Part shown: piece after piece, positions 1-12,356 of the stretch
Position numbering within the stretch: position 1 is the first letter of the stretch
How the letters are laid out: each line of letters begins with the position of its first letter
From: Plazaster borealis
Taxonomy: Eukaryota > Echinodermata > Asteroidea > Forcipulatida > Labidiasteridae
NCBI GenBank assembly: GCA_021014325.1
Contig: CM037460.1
Location: 20,490,044 to 20,554,043 of the forward strand
Length of the DNA: 64,000 nucleotides
Direction of reading: 5' to 3'
Made by a program: the position numbers and the translations under genes
The notes under the pieces: generated by a model
What the model saw: only the letters and a program-made list of their open reading frames with translations
The model's database searches: none
What the model was told of the DNA's origin: nothing

Positions 1-22
1 AGAATTCTGATTCCTTTGTTAA

Positions 23-2262
23 GGCCAAACAAAATGAATGTTCTGTTTCCGGTTACCCGACCTACCCTAACTTTACGCCGCGATTTCCGTGACCCTAAAC
101 TTTTTATTCGGCTTGAAAAGGAAAAAAAACCCAAAAAACAAATAAAATAAAAATTTAAATTAAACTAGAACTGAATTTGTTACGAACAAATACTGGGGTT
201 TCGGCTTTAACAAGGTGAACTATTAAGAATTGAATAATGTCTTGGTGACGTAATGTAGTTTGTTAATTAATAAGTTGTCACAGTCCCGATGATGGCGATT
301 GATTGTGGGTCAAGTTAACGAAAATGGAACCTGTCGCTTTAGGGCTCTTTTTTATGATGAAATTACTATTATATTTGAATTTCCAGTTTGGAACAGATGG
401 GCCAGTATAAGTTCGGGTCATGTGGGAGGATGAAATGTCATGAATGTGGCACTTGTGAGGAGCTAAAATATGTCGTAAAACTATAAATGAAAGATAAAGT
501 ACATGTGCTGTAAAGGTACAAGTGGCACAGAGATTACAGTCGACTCCCGTTATTACGAGCTCGCATATTACGATGTTCCTGTTAATACAACGTTTTTTGT
601 CGGTCCCAAACTGCCCCGTGCTTGTTTCAATGCATTTAAATATAGATTATACGAGCATGGTAGTAGCGAGAACATGGTTACAACGAGGTAATTTTGTTGG
701 CCCGTTACAAGCAAAACATTGTTTTCAACCCTTTTGTAACAAGAATAATAAAAAAACCAGCAAAGGAAATACCTTTAACAGCCTGAAAATCGTTATTTAT
801 GGCTTGTACGACAATCAATAGAGGTGCTAACTGGATGCTATCGCTAGCGATACTAATCCGAAACAGGAGTCACGATGCAGCCAGCAGGTTTTTAATTCCA
901 AACTCCGGACAATGGTGGGATTAGGAGGTTTGCATGGTTTAAAAAACGGGGCAGATTACATACTAAGTACGCATTCATCAATTCATGTGAAATCTTCAGA
1001 AAAGATACTGATCCATTGAGTTTTACAAGTGCTTGATGTGCATTTTCAGCAGAAAAACCCCCCACCGCAACTGAAAAGCTAAAACATTTGCGCGTTCAAT
1101 ATTTAATGCAACAGCAAGATTTCCCTGGTATCCCGCGTTAGCAATGAACCATCTAGCATTACACTGGTGGTTACCAATGAAAATCAAGATTCTATTTATT
1201 GACTGCTGCGACCGAAGTTTTGCACCGAAACTTCGCTAAACAAGAACAGCAAGTTATGTATGCTACGTACGGCGTCAATTACTTGTGATGTACACAGACA
1301 CGGCGATCATGCTTTTTTGACGGGCGTTTTTAAATCGGTAATATTGCCAAGAAATGAATAAAAAACACTCAAAACAACTGCTGCTGGATCTAAGTTAGCG
1401 CAGAAGCTTTCATTTGATGTGTCATTTGTGTGTTTTAAGACTGTAATTCCTGAGATCGAACGATAACAAATTTCACTGGTTAATGCTATGAGAATTTTTT
1501 GAATGGAAAAATAATAATAATAATACGAAAAAAAATAAAAATCTCGACGAAAACAAAGGTGGTTTCGGCGGATTGCCGAAACCCCCAAATATTAAAAAAT
1601 ATTGTTCCATGGACAAAATGTCTGCCTTTGACCAACTTAACATGTTTTGCACAAAACTGAAATAAAAACCACAAGACATCAAGTCAAATTTACCGATATC
1701 TCCGTGATTTGAGTTGACGATTTTGCGATCTACGGCCGGTGCGTCATGTGCGTTGCATAGCGCAATCACATAGCGTAATATACAGAGCGCAAACTACAAA
1801 TGGCGCTTTTGCTTGATCGGTAGATTTAGCTGCAAATTCTGCAGAGCGCAAACTACAAATTGCGCACAATTTTGTCAAATTTGTTGCGCAAATCCGTTGA
1901 ATGCGCTCAACAGATGAAGGAAAGCAACAGAAGTTGCGAGCAGACGATTTAGACATAATTTTAGCCGAAAAATTATCTTTTTTAGAAAAACTTTTGACAC
2001 AATCGAACCTCCATATTAACCAGCAACATCTCCTGCGTACCCCATTTGAGTTTAAAGTATACTAAAGAGGTCTTTCATAGATTTTGGAGCAGTTTTTTGT
2101 CACTCACTGTTGTTTTTGTTGAGTTGAATCGGGGAAGTATTAGGGAATTTTTACACACTTGCCAAACGTATCAGAAAAAAACAAAAACGTAAAACTCCCG
2201 ACCTACCTACCCTATTTCAGGATGGCATGTAATCGGAAACAGAACATTTATTTTGTTTGGCC
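23..2262. mobile_element. Non-autonomous TIR DNA transposon, ~2.2 kb
   Basis: The two ends are inverted copies. Position 23 starts GGCCAAACAAAAT followed by AATGTTCTGTTTCCG, and the right end reads the same on the opposite strand, finishing TTTGGCC at 2262. The match runs about 30 bp with one or two differences. The flanks read TTAA on the left and TAA on the right, so a TA/TTA-type target duplication is possible but unresolved. The interior is AT-rich, has no convincing reading frame, and contains a short duplicated segment GCGCAAACTACAAAT near 1788 and 1848. The superfamily is not assigned. Confidence 0.6.
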
Positions 2263-2379
2263 TAATTGTAATGTGGGCAACAGTTGAATGGCTCTGAGAC
2301 CTACTCTTACGAAACATGTGAAAAGTTTGCAATTTTTCTTTTTCTTAATTGGTATTTTATCTTGATTAGAAGAGAGCTT

Positions 2380-2445
2380 TGCAATGATCAGCACCTCGAA
2401 TGGAAATAGCAGATATCTTAACCACTAGACCACCGAGTGAGTCCA
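2380..2445 (-). repeat. tRNA-like (A-box) sequence, SINE head or pseudogene
   Basis: On the minus strand this reads GGTGGTCTAGTGGTTAAGAT, a good match to a tRNA D-arm/A box of the Glu/Asp type. The B box is poor and the acceptor stem does not close, so it is not a functional tRNA gene. Confidence 0.4.
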
Positions 2446-2539
2446 GTGACGAGAGGCTAGTTCTAACCCTGTAATTATCAGCGGATATTGCAGACAATTC
2501 AATTGATGTAATAATCACATCTGGGATTAAGAATATTGT

Positions 2540-2876
2540 TTAGGGGTTTGGATGTTGGTGTTGTCAGCAGCAGAGTGTGGATTCGAATCCCGGTCATGAT
2601 ACTTTGTGCCCTTGAGCAAGGCACTTAACCATAATTGCTTCGTAAAAAGCTGGGAAGGTAGTGCATTCTGCTCTACCAGCCAGGCTCCTAGTGGATGATA
2701 CCCATGCCTACATCCTTACCGACTGTGAAAGGGGTAACCCTGTTTCAGCCCCAGGAGTAGGTGGCAACGTGCCCCTGGTGGCAGTTGATTTGGGTGGATA
2801 GCCCGAATCAGTTAAGTGTAGCCCTCACCTTGAAGTGGCCAGCCGGCCTTGTGATGTTAGGCGATCTCTCATAAAA
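2540..2876 (+). repeat. tRNA-derived SINE, plus-strand copy
   Basis: It contains a B box (GGATTCGAATCCC), then a body with the string TGCCCTTGAGCAAGGCACTT common to many animal SINEs, and ends in an A-rich tail. A second copy lies on the minus strand at 34962-35312 and keeps a better A box, which identifies the head as tRNA (Leu/Ser class) derived. Confidence 0.75.
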
Positions 2877-2944
2877 AAAATGAAATAAAATTACACAAAC
2901 AAAATTGTGCTATAAACGTCAATTTCTATTAATGCTTGTTTCAG

Positions 2945-3181
2945 TGTGTGCAGAGGATCAGATCCCTTGCCTGAAGTCCTCCAAGGGTTGCTTCTCAGTT
3001 GATCAACGCTGCGATGGCAAACGGAACTGCCAATATGGAGAAGACGAGGATGACTGTGACAGCCTGGTCTGCAATGCCGACGTGGGCTTGTTCCTGTGCG
3101 GCGACAAAAGATGCATGCAGGAAAAATACATATGTGACGAATCCACCGATTGCATTGATGGTACAGACGAGGAAAACTGCT
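2945..3181 (+). CDS. LRP12-like exon: two LDLa repeats
   Basis: 79 codons in length, starting and ending one base into a codon, which is the usual LDLa exon class. An upstream ATG at 2905-2907 is not used: the reading frame there is intron, ending in the CTTGTTTCAG acceptor. Confidence 0.88.
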
Positions 3182-3660
3182 GTAAGTTGATCCAATTTTT
3201 TTATCTCTCATGTGCAGGGCCCAATTTCATAGAGCACTAAAAGTAGCAAAGTACAACAAAATTATGCTCACCAGAATAAGGTTACCGGCCAAACTACCAT
3301 GCCATATGTACAATTTGTGAGTGGTATCCTGCTCATTTCTGCTAAGCAGAAAATTGTTAAGCTAAATTTTTGGCTTAAGCAGCTTAATGAAATTGGGCCC
3401 TGGTCGGAAACCTATATACCCCTTGCACGATCAGTAGTGCAATTTCTCAGCTTATCAGCTGATTTTCTCTTTTTCCTTTTTTTTTTTGCCATTGAAAACT
3501 GGAAACCACTGTACAAATGTTTGTGTCTAAGGGGCCATTCAGAATAATCAATGTTACAAAATTGTGATATTTTTTTAAATTCTGACTGACCAACCCGCAC
3601 CAAAGGTTGATTTTAAATGTTGACAGACTATTTAATAAACCTTATTCACTGAAGAACAAA

Positions 3661-3713
<53 letters not shown>

Positions 3714-5559
3714 TAGTATTTAGTACGCTCTCCTTAGTAAACTATATCACAGCATTTACACAAAATAATCATACACAACATACAGCCGAATTTCATCAGA
3801 AAAGGTACATACACAATGTTTGAAAGGGATATAGGGAAAAGAAAAGGGCTTATTTTAACTATACAGGGAAGAGGTATGTCTTCATAAGTTTCTTAAATTG
3901 GTCTGTGGAATTTGCTGCTTTAATACAAGAGGGGATATTATTAATACAAGATGGGATATTGTTCCATAAATTTATGCCTCAAATGAAGCAGATATTTTCA
4001 GTGCGTGAAATATAGAAAAATTTGCTGGTTGCCCCAGGATGGGTACGTGTAAGTGCGCTGATTAAATTAATTGAAAGATTTTCTTGGTAAAACCCATTAA
4101 TGCCATACAACAGATTGTGCTGTAAGCTACCATAGAAAATCTACCCCTTTGCAGACAGCAACCTCTGAAAGCGTGAGAGCTCACAGCGGAAGTATTACAG
4201 ACCCTCACTCAACTGCCTCAAATGCCATAGGTTGATGTCGAGCAAAACTCTACATTTTCATCATCACAATATTACCATCTTCTCTCGAGAATCTGTGTCG
4301 GGTTTTTGATGGTTGTATTGTTGAATTCTCTTTCAGATGTGTCCACTAAAGTCATCACAGCGGCTGCTGTAGGGTCCATTGTCTGTGGCCTCTTACTTGT
4401 AGCAGCCTTAAGCTGCACTTGTAAACTCTATCAGCTGCACGTCCGCGATCGTTTCCCACCATCGCATATGTCACCACTGCGGGAGATAGAAGAGGAGCTT
4501 CTTCGCCGCGAGGCGCCGCCGTCTTACACCGCCACCATGGCCTCGCCGCATTTTGACGAGGCGCAGAGGGCATTTATCGAAGGAATCCAGGCTGCCGTGA
4601 TCGCCAGGAATGAGTCACGAACCCCGAGCAGGCAGAGCGGTTCACGGAGGCAGAGGGGAACTTTTGTTCGCATGCTGTCCAGGGATCGCACCTCGAGCCA
4701 GGTGCAAATTCAGCCTGATGAAAATACCACTGAAAGCCAGACAGAAATGCGACCACCGAGCCCCGCCGAGGTGGATGAAAATGAGTTTGATACCATGATG
4801 CCCGAGGAGGAGAGTAATAGAGTCGGAAATGGACCACCTCCTTTGCGTCGGATCTCTGGAGAGCGTAGCCCACCAACCGTTAGTCCAAGTACAGTGGAAG
4901 CCTCACCGGAGACGGCCGGACAACAAGAATCAACTTCAAGCTCCGTCTCTGACACGGACTCGGAAACAAATCAAGAAGCTCTGCACATGATGATTCGTGC
5001 TGCTGCCAACATTCGCCGGATGCGCCTGGCTGGAGGACTGCAGAATGTTATGCAGGCCCAGGACCACAGAGCAGCAAGGGCCCACAGCAGGACTGGGAGC
5101 CAAGCTGACATAGAAAACCCCACATCAGCTGAGTCAGCACCATCAGGAGATTCTGCACCGACTTCAGATGGCGAAACAGAGACAGTGGAAGCGGTGGGAT
5201 TATCGTCGCATCTGAACGAGAATACCAATAATGCATCAGAGAGAACTGATACTGAAAACCGCAGCTTACCAACCGAACCTACGCAAGAGGCCTTTAAGAT
5301 GTCAGAGTCCTTTGAGAATCCAACACCGCATCCTCAAGAAGAGCCTGAGCTAGCATCAGACTCGGAATCCCTCCCACAAGATGGTGAAGCAGAGGTAAAT
5401 GCTCAGTCACCAGAAGAAGCTGCGTCTTGTGATGACGGAGACGCAGGAAGGGACTCAAATGCTGAGGAGAGACTAAGTCAGGCTTCGTCATTATTGTCCT
5501 TGGCATCTGCTGGCTCAGTGGCAGCAGAAAGCGTGGATGATCCCTTGGTGGAAACCTAA
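2945..5559 (+). CDS. LRP3/LRP12-like LDL-receptor-related protein, C-terminal two exons
   Basis: Type I membrane receptor of the LRP3/LRP10/LRP12 group; these bind extracellular ligands through CUB and LDL-receptor class A repeats. Two exons are visible, 2945-3181 and 4337-5559, with acceptors TTTCAG at both and a GTAAGT donor. The phases agree (the first exon ends one base into a codon, the second supplies two). Exon one holds two LDLa repeats with six Cys each and the acidic calcium-binding ends EDEDDC and GTDEENC. Exon two encodes the transmembrane segment (TKVITAAAVGSIVCGLLLVA, then CTCKLY), nearly the same as vertebrate LRP12 at this point. The cytoplasmic tail of about 370 residues starts with a RREAPPSY motif (PPxY, a WW-domain site) and is otherwise Ser/Glu/Pro-rich and probably disordered. 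Signal peptide, CUB domains and other LDLa repeats must lie upstream of the window. The intron contains a MITE and a TAA microsatellite. Confidence 0.88.
3216..3403. mobile_element. GGGCCC-palindromic MITE
   Basis: Begins AGGGCCCAATTTCATAGAGC and ends with the inverted copy AATGAAATTGGGCCCT. It sits in the LRP12-like intron just after the LDLa exon. The family is repeated at 9818, 12718, 25503, 35832 and in fragments. Confidence 0.75.
3661..3714 (+). repeat. (TAA)n microsatellite
   Basis: About 17 uninterrupted TAA units within the LRP12-like intron. Confidence 0.95.
4337..5559 (+). CDS. LRP12-like last exon: transmembrane segment and cytoplasmic tail
   Basis: Starts after the acceptor CTCTTTCAG and runs open to TAA at 5557-5559. 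In-frame TTG/ATG codons just upstream belong to the intron. Codon use is GC-richer than the surrounding AT-rich DNA. Confidence 0.9.
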
Positions 5560-6646
5560 ACAGCTATGCATAATTTTTTTAGAGGAGTTTTTAAAAGTCC
5601 CCTGCGACTGAGACTTGAAAATGCTCGGTCTCTTTTTAACCTCTGACCCTCATCGGCTCTCAAACTTTTCACAATCTATCAAGTTCCTCCAAATAGCATC
5701 CCAGCTATCATCAAACCTGTAGACCCATGCTGATCAAGTAGTGTCGGGCATAACCGCATCCCTTGTACTTAAAAATATACTGTTGGAATTTGATAGATTT
5801 CATGGACATTCAAGTTTTCAACGAGTGGAGAGCATTTCATTTCCATAACCACTGAAGCACTAAAGTGGTCACAAAGAAGTATAATACTGTAGTCAAATGG
5901 AAATGTACAGGTACACATACCAGATTGTCGGTGTAGCTTAACCAGTAATACGGCACACGGCTTATTGTGTGTGTGGAGAATATTTTTGATAATTCCTTAA
6001 TTTTGCTATTCTGAGAAAAACTGTACGTTATTGGAATGTATTCAGATAATGATCTGCATATATAGCTGCACACAGGAATTAACTGTGTAATTTTAATCTT
6101 AGGCATATTTACTCAGAGTTGTGGGCATGACATTGCAGTGGTTGCGTCCTCCGAACCCCATATAGGTGTATATACAGACTGGCGTTTCCATGAGGTGCTC
6201 TTTCCCTGCAGTTTCAAAGCGCCTGGAATGTTGTGACATGTCGGAATGTAGAGTCAACAAGTTTACTCTCACGCCGACCAAACAACAGGAACAATGCTTA
6301 TCCTATACAAGCAGGGATTAGAAATTTCACTTTTATCTAAGTTCAGACCTTTTTATACAAAAATAACCTGTTATTCCCATAAAGCTGCTAAGCACAACCA
6401 TTTATACTTGCTCAGCACAAAGGGGTTACCAGCCAAAATACCATGTAATGCATATTGTTTCAAACTGGTTCCCCGCTAGTTTTCGCGTAGCAAAAAAATT
6501 ATGATGGGCACAATTTCCTGCTAAATCAGTTTTGTGAAGTAGGAGGAAATTTTGTAAACTCGTCACCAAAATATCTGGTCACGGGAAAAATAAAATTTAG
6601 TTCTGTCACTTGTATAAACTTTTGAGGTTTGGTTGTGCAGTTCCAA
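5560..6646. other. 3' flank of the LRP12-like gene; no further gene seen
   Basis: Probably includes the 3' untranslated region. I see no clear poly(A) signal close to the stop. A fragment of the GGGCCC-type repeat with GCTTAGCA-like motifs lies at about 6380-6540. Confidence 0.4.
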
Positions 6647-7044
6647 TTAAAGGGTCTGTATACGTTTGGTAATGACTCTGAAAATTAATGGCAATAAAAT
6701 CTTACTTGGTAAGAAGTACAGCAGCTTTGGATAGTATAATGCATTTTGAGAAACTTTTCTCTTTGAAGTACTGCGGTTATAGAAAAAGATATCACTTTTT
6801 ATCTCCAAAATTTTGAATATGAGAAACGTTACTGGCAGTAACGTTTCTCAGATTGTGTATTCCAATTGAGATTATTCTTCCTGCGTGGACATAATCGTTC
6901 CAGATTTTCAGCAATATCTTAAAAAAACGCTACCACCTTTTGAAATGAAATTTACACAGGTTAGTTTTATGGTATATATCTACAACTATATAGGATTGAA
7001 ACAAACAGTGGGTTCCAATTACCAAACGTACACAATCCCTTTAA
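6647..7044. mobile_element. TTAA MITE, family B
   Basis: Bounded by TTAA. The left end is AAAGGGTCTGTATACGTTTGG and the right end its inverted copy CCAAACGTACACAATCCCTT. The centre has an inverted repeat around GAAACGTTACTG / CAGTAACGTTTC. Confidence 0.85.
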
Positions 7045-9340
7045 TGAGTCACTTTTGCTAAAAAACACCCGGATGTCAGACAAACATTCCACCACATCGG
7101 TGCGCCAGACCGCAGTAGTAAAGTCATTGTCAGTATAGAACTTGAGAGTAAACATAAAGCTAGGGATTGTACGTGCCCGAAGGTTAGTGAATATTGACAC
7201 ATTGTCTGAGATCCTGGTTGCTGAGTTTCTTTTTTTGGCATCAGTGTGGAGTGCTATTCAGTCATAAAATGGAATGGATTTCTGATGATTATTGGTTTTG
7301 TTGTTGCTGCAAATTCTCCAGTCACTCCTTGTTATTGTTATTTTGAAAGAACTAAACATTGATGCAACATGTGTACATGTTTTGTTGAGTACTTCATCGG
7401 TATGTACGCAAAGTAGCAATTGGTGTCTGCATTGGTTTTGAGCTCTTTCATTTTTGTATATCCTGCAGGAGTTGTAGTGCAACTTCAACTCCCCCCCCCC
7501 ACAGAATTTAGTATCAATTTTCAATGTTATGGGAGAATAATAGGTAGAACATTTATAATGGAGCTAAAAAGATTAGGTGTACAGCATCGGTGATGCTGCG
7601 GAGAAACCCATGAGAAACCACAGCTTGTAAGGGTGGGGTCCCTTGAAGGTGTGGTCCCCTGAGGGTGTGGTCCCCCTGAGGGTGTGGTCCCCTGAGTATG
7701 CATGGGCATTGAGTCGGGCAGTTGTTCCTGACCAAGTTATCAATGACCTCCAAGTTTTTATGTTTGATTTTGTTTAACATCATGTTGTATATAATGTACA
7801 CAGTACTGCAGCTACTCCAGTGTAAACACTCATTGTGTGCAGTCACTTTTCTCGGGTCAACATGAATGAGGTGGCTTTGTGTACATACGATACATGCAAG
7901 CATCATTTCCCATGCCTGTGCAAACACAATTTACAGCAGCTCACCGATCTACTTCAATGCTTGAAGGTTTATAAAGCTTGGTAAATAATGCAGTCGCACA
8001 ATGAGGCCTATATCTTTTACATAACGTCCCTGGTCCCGTTTTAACAGAGAGGTTTTATACTACTTATCATTTTGGCTGGTAACCTGTGAATGCTAAGTGT
8101 GTTTTTCTATTTGCTTGGCAGATGTGGCATTGTTTATGGGCTGCTTGTAATTGGCACCTAGATCTGATTTCTTAAACTAAACACTTCAGTGGGTTATGAA
8201 AATGGTATCATTCAGTATGCAGGTTTTACTGCCATTTGTTTAGTCGGGGTCAAGTGAACAACTACTGCATGTGGTTGACACTCGGAATGGTACTCATTAT
8301 TGTTGTGTTAAAAATACATGTAGAAGTGAAAAACATCTGAAATTACTTTTCTTCTTTTTTTCCTATGTAAAGGCAATCTGCCATCTGTGAAAAGAAAGGA
8401 GAATATATGTATGTATACTTGACTGAAAGCTTTGCAAACTATATACTGGCTTGAAACCAAATACTGTTGACTATGATGATACCTTTGTCAACGGCGCCTT
8501 CTACTCCTTCAATTCCAAATCCATCGGTTTTGTGAAATGATTAATTGAACGCTATTGGAATGTTGATGGACTCTGAAGAAAAAACAATCTCACAGTTGTC
8601 GAAATGGGACTAGGTTAAAAAAAACAAGAATTGTTCAAACTGAATGATCAGATTTCATATATTTTCAACTTTTCAACTGAAACTGAATAAGCACCTTCAC
8701 GGTATAATATGTGCCATCTTGTTCAAGGGGCAGATTTCGTGTATTCAAAATCTGCCCCTTGAACACACCAATACACGTTGCCATCTGCGACTCGGCGCCC
8801 AAACTTCTACTCACCTTCCAGACGCGTGCGGCACCGACTGTTCGAAATATACAAATGCGCCGCTTGAACAAGATGACACATGTAACCGTGAAAGTTGTTA
8901 CAAAATGACACCAGTGAAGCACGAAAAGCCGAATTAAATCTACATGGAACTCGGGAATTAAATTATGTATTTATCATTTTGAGAATGGTATATTAACATT
9001 TTCTCTCCACTGTGAACTCTATAACCAGGTTATTTTACTTTATTCATTAAGTATTCATGACGTTTCACAGTATCACTACTGCCCTTCTGTTTTCGCCCTT
9101 GATTTCGTTTTGTTGTGATTTCATATTTATTTATGCTACTATAAACCCATTTGCTTCTTTATAACCTGTGACTTTGTATTTGTGGGCATTTAAACGATAC
9201 TGATGAATTAAGTAAGGCCTTGTGCGAATTTGTTGATACTCGCTGCTGCGGCCGAGACTTGAATTTTGTTCAGCGTCTGCATGGAGAAGAAGTGATTTCA
9301 TGCTACAGCTAGCAAGACCGAATCGCAACACTTGCCCAAT
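7045..9340. other. Intergenic DNA without recognisable gene
   Basis: Holds a poly-C run near 7491, a short tandem repeat at 7626-7698 and a hairpin pair (CAAGGGGCAGATTT / AAATCTGCCCCTTG) near 8728-8765. Short open frames here have no codon structure I would defend. Confidence 0.5.
7626..7698. repeat. Short tandem repeat, ~16-bp unit
   Basis: About four to five copies of GGGTGTGGTCCCCTGA with small length changes. Confidence 0.8.
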
Positions 9341-9481
9341 AGACTGTGCAAGTCTCGTGCGTATTCGAACATTGGGACCCGTTAAAGCGCGTGAGTTTGT
9401 TTCCTTCACGCGTTAAAGCATCGTATGTGGAACCAAAGTGGTCCCAAAAATGTTCGAATACGCGCGAGACTTGCACGGTCT
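9341..9481. mobile_element. MITE with AGACTGTGC ends (short form)
   Basis: Left end AGACTGTGCAAGTCTCGTGC, right end the inverted copy (GCGCGAGACTTGCACGGTCT). About 140 bp, flanked by AT on both sides. Longer relatives with the same ends are at 15112-15804 and 29812-30655. Confidence 0.75.
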
Positions 9482-9509
9482 ATAAGGCGCAATACTCCCT
9501 CATTTTGCA

Positions 9510-9690
9510 AAGAAAGCTGCTTATTAAGCACAAAAAGTAGCTAAGCAAAGCAAAATTATGCTTACTAGAACAAGGTTACCAGCCAAACTACCTTGTCACA
9601 TATAAAATTTGTGATTGGTATTCTGCTCATTTCTGCTTAGCAGAAAATTGTCAAGCAACATTTTCTGCTTCAGCAGCTCTATCTTGTAGT
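9510..9690. repeat. Degenerate GGGCCC-type MITE
   Basis: Contains the family's internal pieces (GCTTAGCAGAAAATTGT, AGGTTACCAGCC) but its outer ends are worn. Confidence 0.55.
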
Positions 9691-9817
9691 GTTATAGTGC
9701 GCACGCGCAATAAGCAACTTACATATTTCATGGGAAGGGTCTATATAGATGAATTGCACATGACGTCATTGATCGCCATCTTTGATGACAAACAATAGGA
9801 AAGTGCACGCGTGTACA

Positions 9818-10063
9818 GGACCCAATTTCATAGAGCTGCTAAGCACAACAATTTGCTTAGCTAGCATGAAATTTCTTCCTTGATAAAAACAGGATTACCA
9901 TCCAAATTTCCATGTGTTGCATATTGCTTGTTACTGGTATTCAGCTGTTGTTTGCTTATCCTGAAAATCACGTGGAAATTTGGTTGGTAATCCTGTTTTT
10001 ATGAAGGAAGAAATTTCATGCTGAGCAAATTGTTGTGCTTAGCAGCTCTATGAAATTGGGCCC
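9818..10063. mobile_element. GGGCCC-palindromic MITE, near-perfect hairpin
   Basis: Almost the whole element is one inverted repeat: GGACCCAATTTCATAGAGC at the left, and its inverted copy ending TGGGCCC at the right. The sequence on both sides (9749-9817 and 10064-10135) is found without the element at 55959-56095, which marks the insertion limits. Confidence 0.85.
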
Positions 10064-10346
10064 AGGCTGCGCACGACTCTCAGCCAATGATAGCCTTTTA
10101 CGCGTGCACGTTTCATCAACGATGGCGGCCAATGCAAGGGGTCTATTGGATGAAAGTTGTAGACGCCTGAATGCTCCGCAGCCGAAGGGTGGTGGAGGTG
10201 GTGGTGGTAAAGCATATGTGGCAATGAGCACACAATCCATAGTCAAAACTGTTTTTTTTTTTTAATGTGCACAATTGATATGATTTGACACTTTGTGTGG
10301 TGACTACCTTGTATGTCCTTCATTAATTCATTAAGATATTTCTAAA

Positions 10347-11040
10347 CATGGGCCAAATTCCATAAAGCTGGTAATCACACAAACCTGCTGTTAATCACAG
10401 ACAAAATATTGCTTAGCAAAAACAGGTTACCAGCCAAAATGCCACATTTTGCATTGTTTCGACTGGTGCCCTGCTCTTTTTTTGTTTTGCTGATGAAAAT
10501 GTGGACATGGTGTATCCAGCTATATTGTAAAACACTATTTCACTTATTATCATTAGTAATAATGTTTACTGTTATTATTATTGCTGTTTATTTTAATATT
10601 ATTGTCATTTTGTTTATGACATTTTTAAGAATTATTATTTGATTGCACATTCAACTTAGCAAACGCCAATAACGGGATGAGTATTAAGAAATGTCTGTTT
10701 TTGATGTGGGAGGAAAAACGCAAATGATTTCTTTAAATCCCAAACCAATGTTAAGCTGTGTTCCGAATCAGGCGACTCCGGCTACGGCTACGGCTACGGC
10801 TATGGCTGTTAGCTTCAATGACTTCATTGGAGAATAGCACTTGCACAAAAACTTGCTAAGCACAGAAAATTATTGCTTAGCAGAAACAGGTTACAAGCCA
10901 AAATTACATTAAATTTGCATTGTTGTGACTGGTGCCCCACTCAATTTTCTGCTTGGCAAAGAAATATGTCAAGCAGTGTGTTCTGCTTAACAGCTTTATG
11001 ATATTTGGGCCCTGACCATAGCCGAAGCCGTCAGTTCGGT
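10347..11040. repeat. Cluster of GGGCCC-type fragments inside a GGCTACGG repeat
   Basis: A partial GGGCCC-type copy covers about 10347-10500. At 10770-10805 GGCTAC is repeated, and at 11000-11035 an inverted counterpart (CATAGCCGAAGCCG) appears. Between them lies another GGGCCC-type copy ending TATTTGGGCCCTG near 10990. This looks like one element nested in another. Confidence 0.5.
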
Positions 11041-12161
11041 AAGAGCCTTATTCTTTCAATTTTTGTTTTAAATAATTTAAAATTCGTGTGTACATATTTG
11101 TTTTTAAAATTAGTATTGTTAAATGAAAACAATTGGTTTTATATACATAAACACAGGTACTACATACTATTTGAGATAGAGGAGGCTTAAACGCCAAAGT
11201 ATATAATTATTATTGTAAATACGAGCTATATTTTTGGCTTCATATAATTTACACAGATTTTGGTTTGTAATCATGCCTTAAATTGTTCAGAAACACGTTT
11301 ATAATGTGATGTTTTTTAACAGTGAATAATTAATTAGTTTAAACAATCATGCACACCAAGCAATCATACTCAGTACCAGTAATCCCTCATTTACATAAGT
11401 TTCACTCGTTTGGTTTTTGAAAATTTTACATCTGACATAAGTATACCGGCACATTAAACAAAACTATAAAAGCAAGAAGTAAAAACTCAAACATTAAATA
11501 ATCAAACATTAAGTTGTATTGGAGATAAACTTGTATTCTGTCGTATATTCTGTCGTAATTGAAAAGATTAGTCATGTTTTTCTTGTGTTGTGACGTTATG
11601 CTTGCGTCATAAATGCCAATTGCCTGTATGTTGTTTTTCAAGAAATTCGCAATAAGAATCTCAAATGAAAATCCTTTCATAATTTTTTAAAATTTTTAAT
11701 ATTAGATTTTTTCAAGGTTAGGGAACAAGTACATAAACCTTTTTCTTCGCAGAAAGAAACATAGGCCAGTGAATATTTCTGCCGGAAAAAATAATTTACA
11801 GGAAACCAAGCATGTTCATTGTAAACCCCATTGTTATTGAGCTGGTAACCTGCCTCAACAGCTTTATTTGCTGCCTAGTCTAAAAGTCCCGAGTGAATAA
11901 ATTAGCAATTTAAACAATCACTATTGTTTGTTAATGGTGTACCAATTAATGACATCACAGTGGAGTTTTTATCCATTTTGATGTATTATGTACTTTGCAA
12001 ATGTATATAATTTTGTATTCGCATATATTATCACTTTTGGTACATGTATAAGATTGTGTACAAATACTGTGAAATGATGAAATAAAAGAAAGTAGTAATT
12101 AAATACAAGTTACTTCTGTCTCTGAACTGAAATCTTTAATTCCTAAAAGAGGGAAACTTAA
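11041..12161. other. AT-rich intergenic DNA, no gene seen
   Basis: Very AT-rich, with no reading frame, RNA gene or repeat family that I can support. Confidence 0.45.
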
Positions 12162-12356
12162 GGCCAAAAAAAAAAAAACATGTTTAGCGTCCCCGCCAGC
12201 TTTCTTTTAGAGGCCGCCTCTTTTTTTGTTTTTTGTTTGAAGAAAAAATTATAAATTTTTAACGATCCCTCACGAAAAAAAAGTTAAGTTTAAAATAAAA
12301 TTCCTTCTTTTTTCAAAAAGGCAGGACGCTAAACATGTTTATTTGTTTATTTGGCC
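12162..12356. mobile_element. Small TIR element with GGCCAAA ends
   Basis: Left end GGCCAAA, a run of A, then ACATGTTTAGCGTCC; right end GGACGCTAAACATGTTTATT ... TTTGGCC. The arms are inverted copies. The outer GGCCAAA resembles the ends of the 2.2-kb element at 23-2262. Confidence 0.65.

Noticed and set aside
9818..10063. microRNA precursor
   Set aside because: The hairpin is far too long and perfect and recurs at 35832; it is a MITE.
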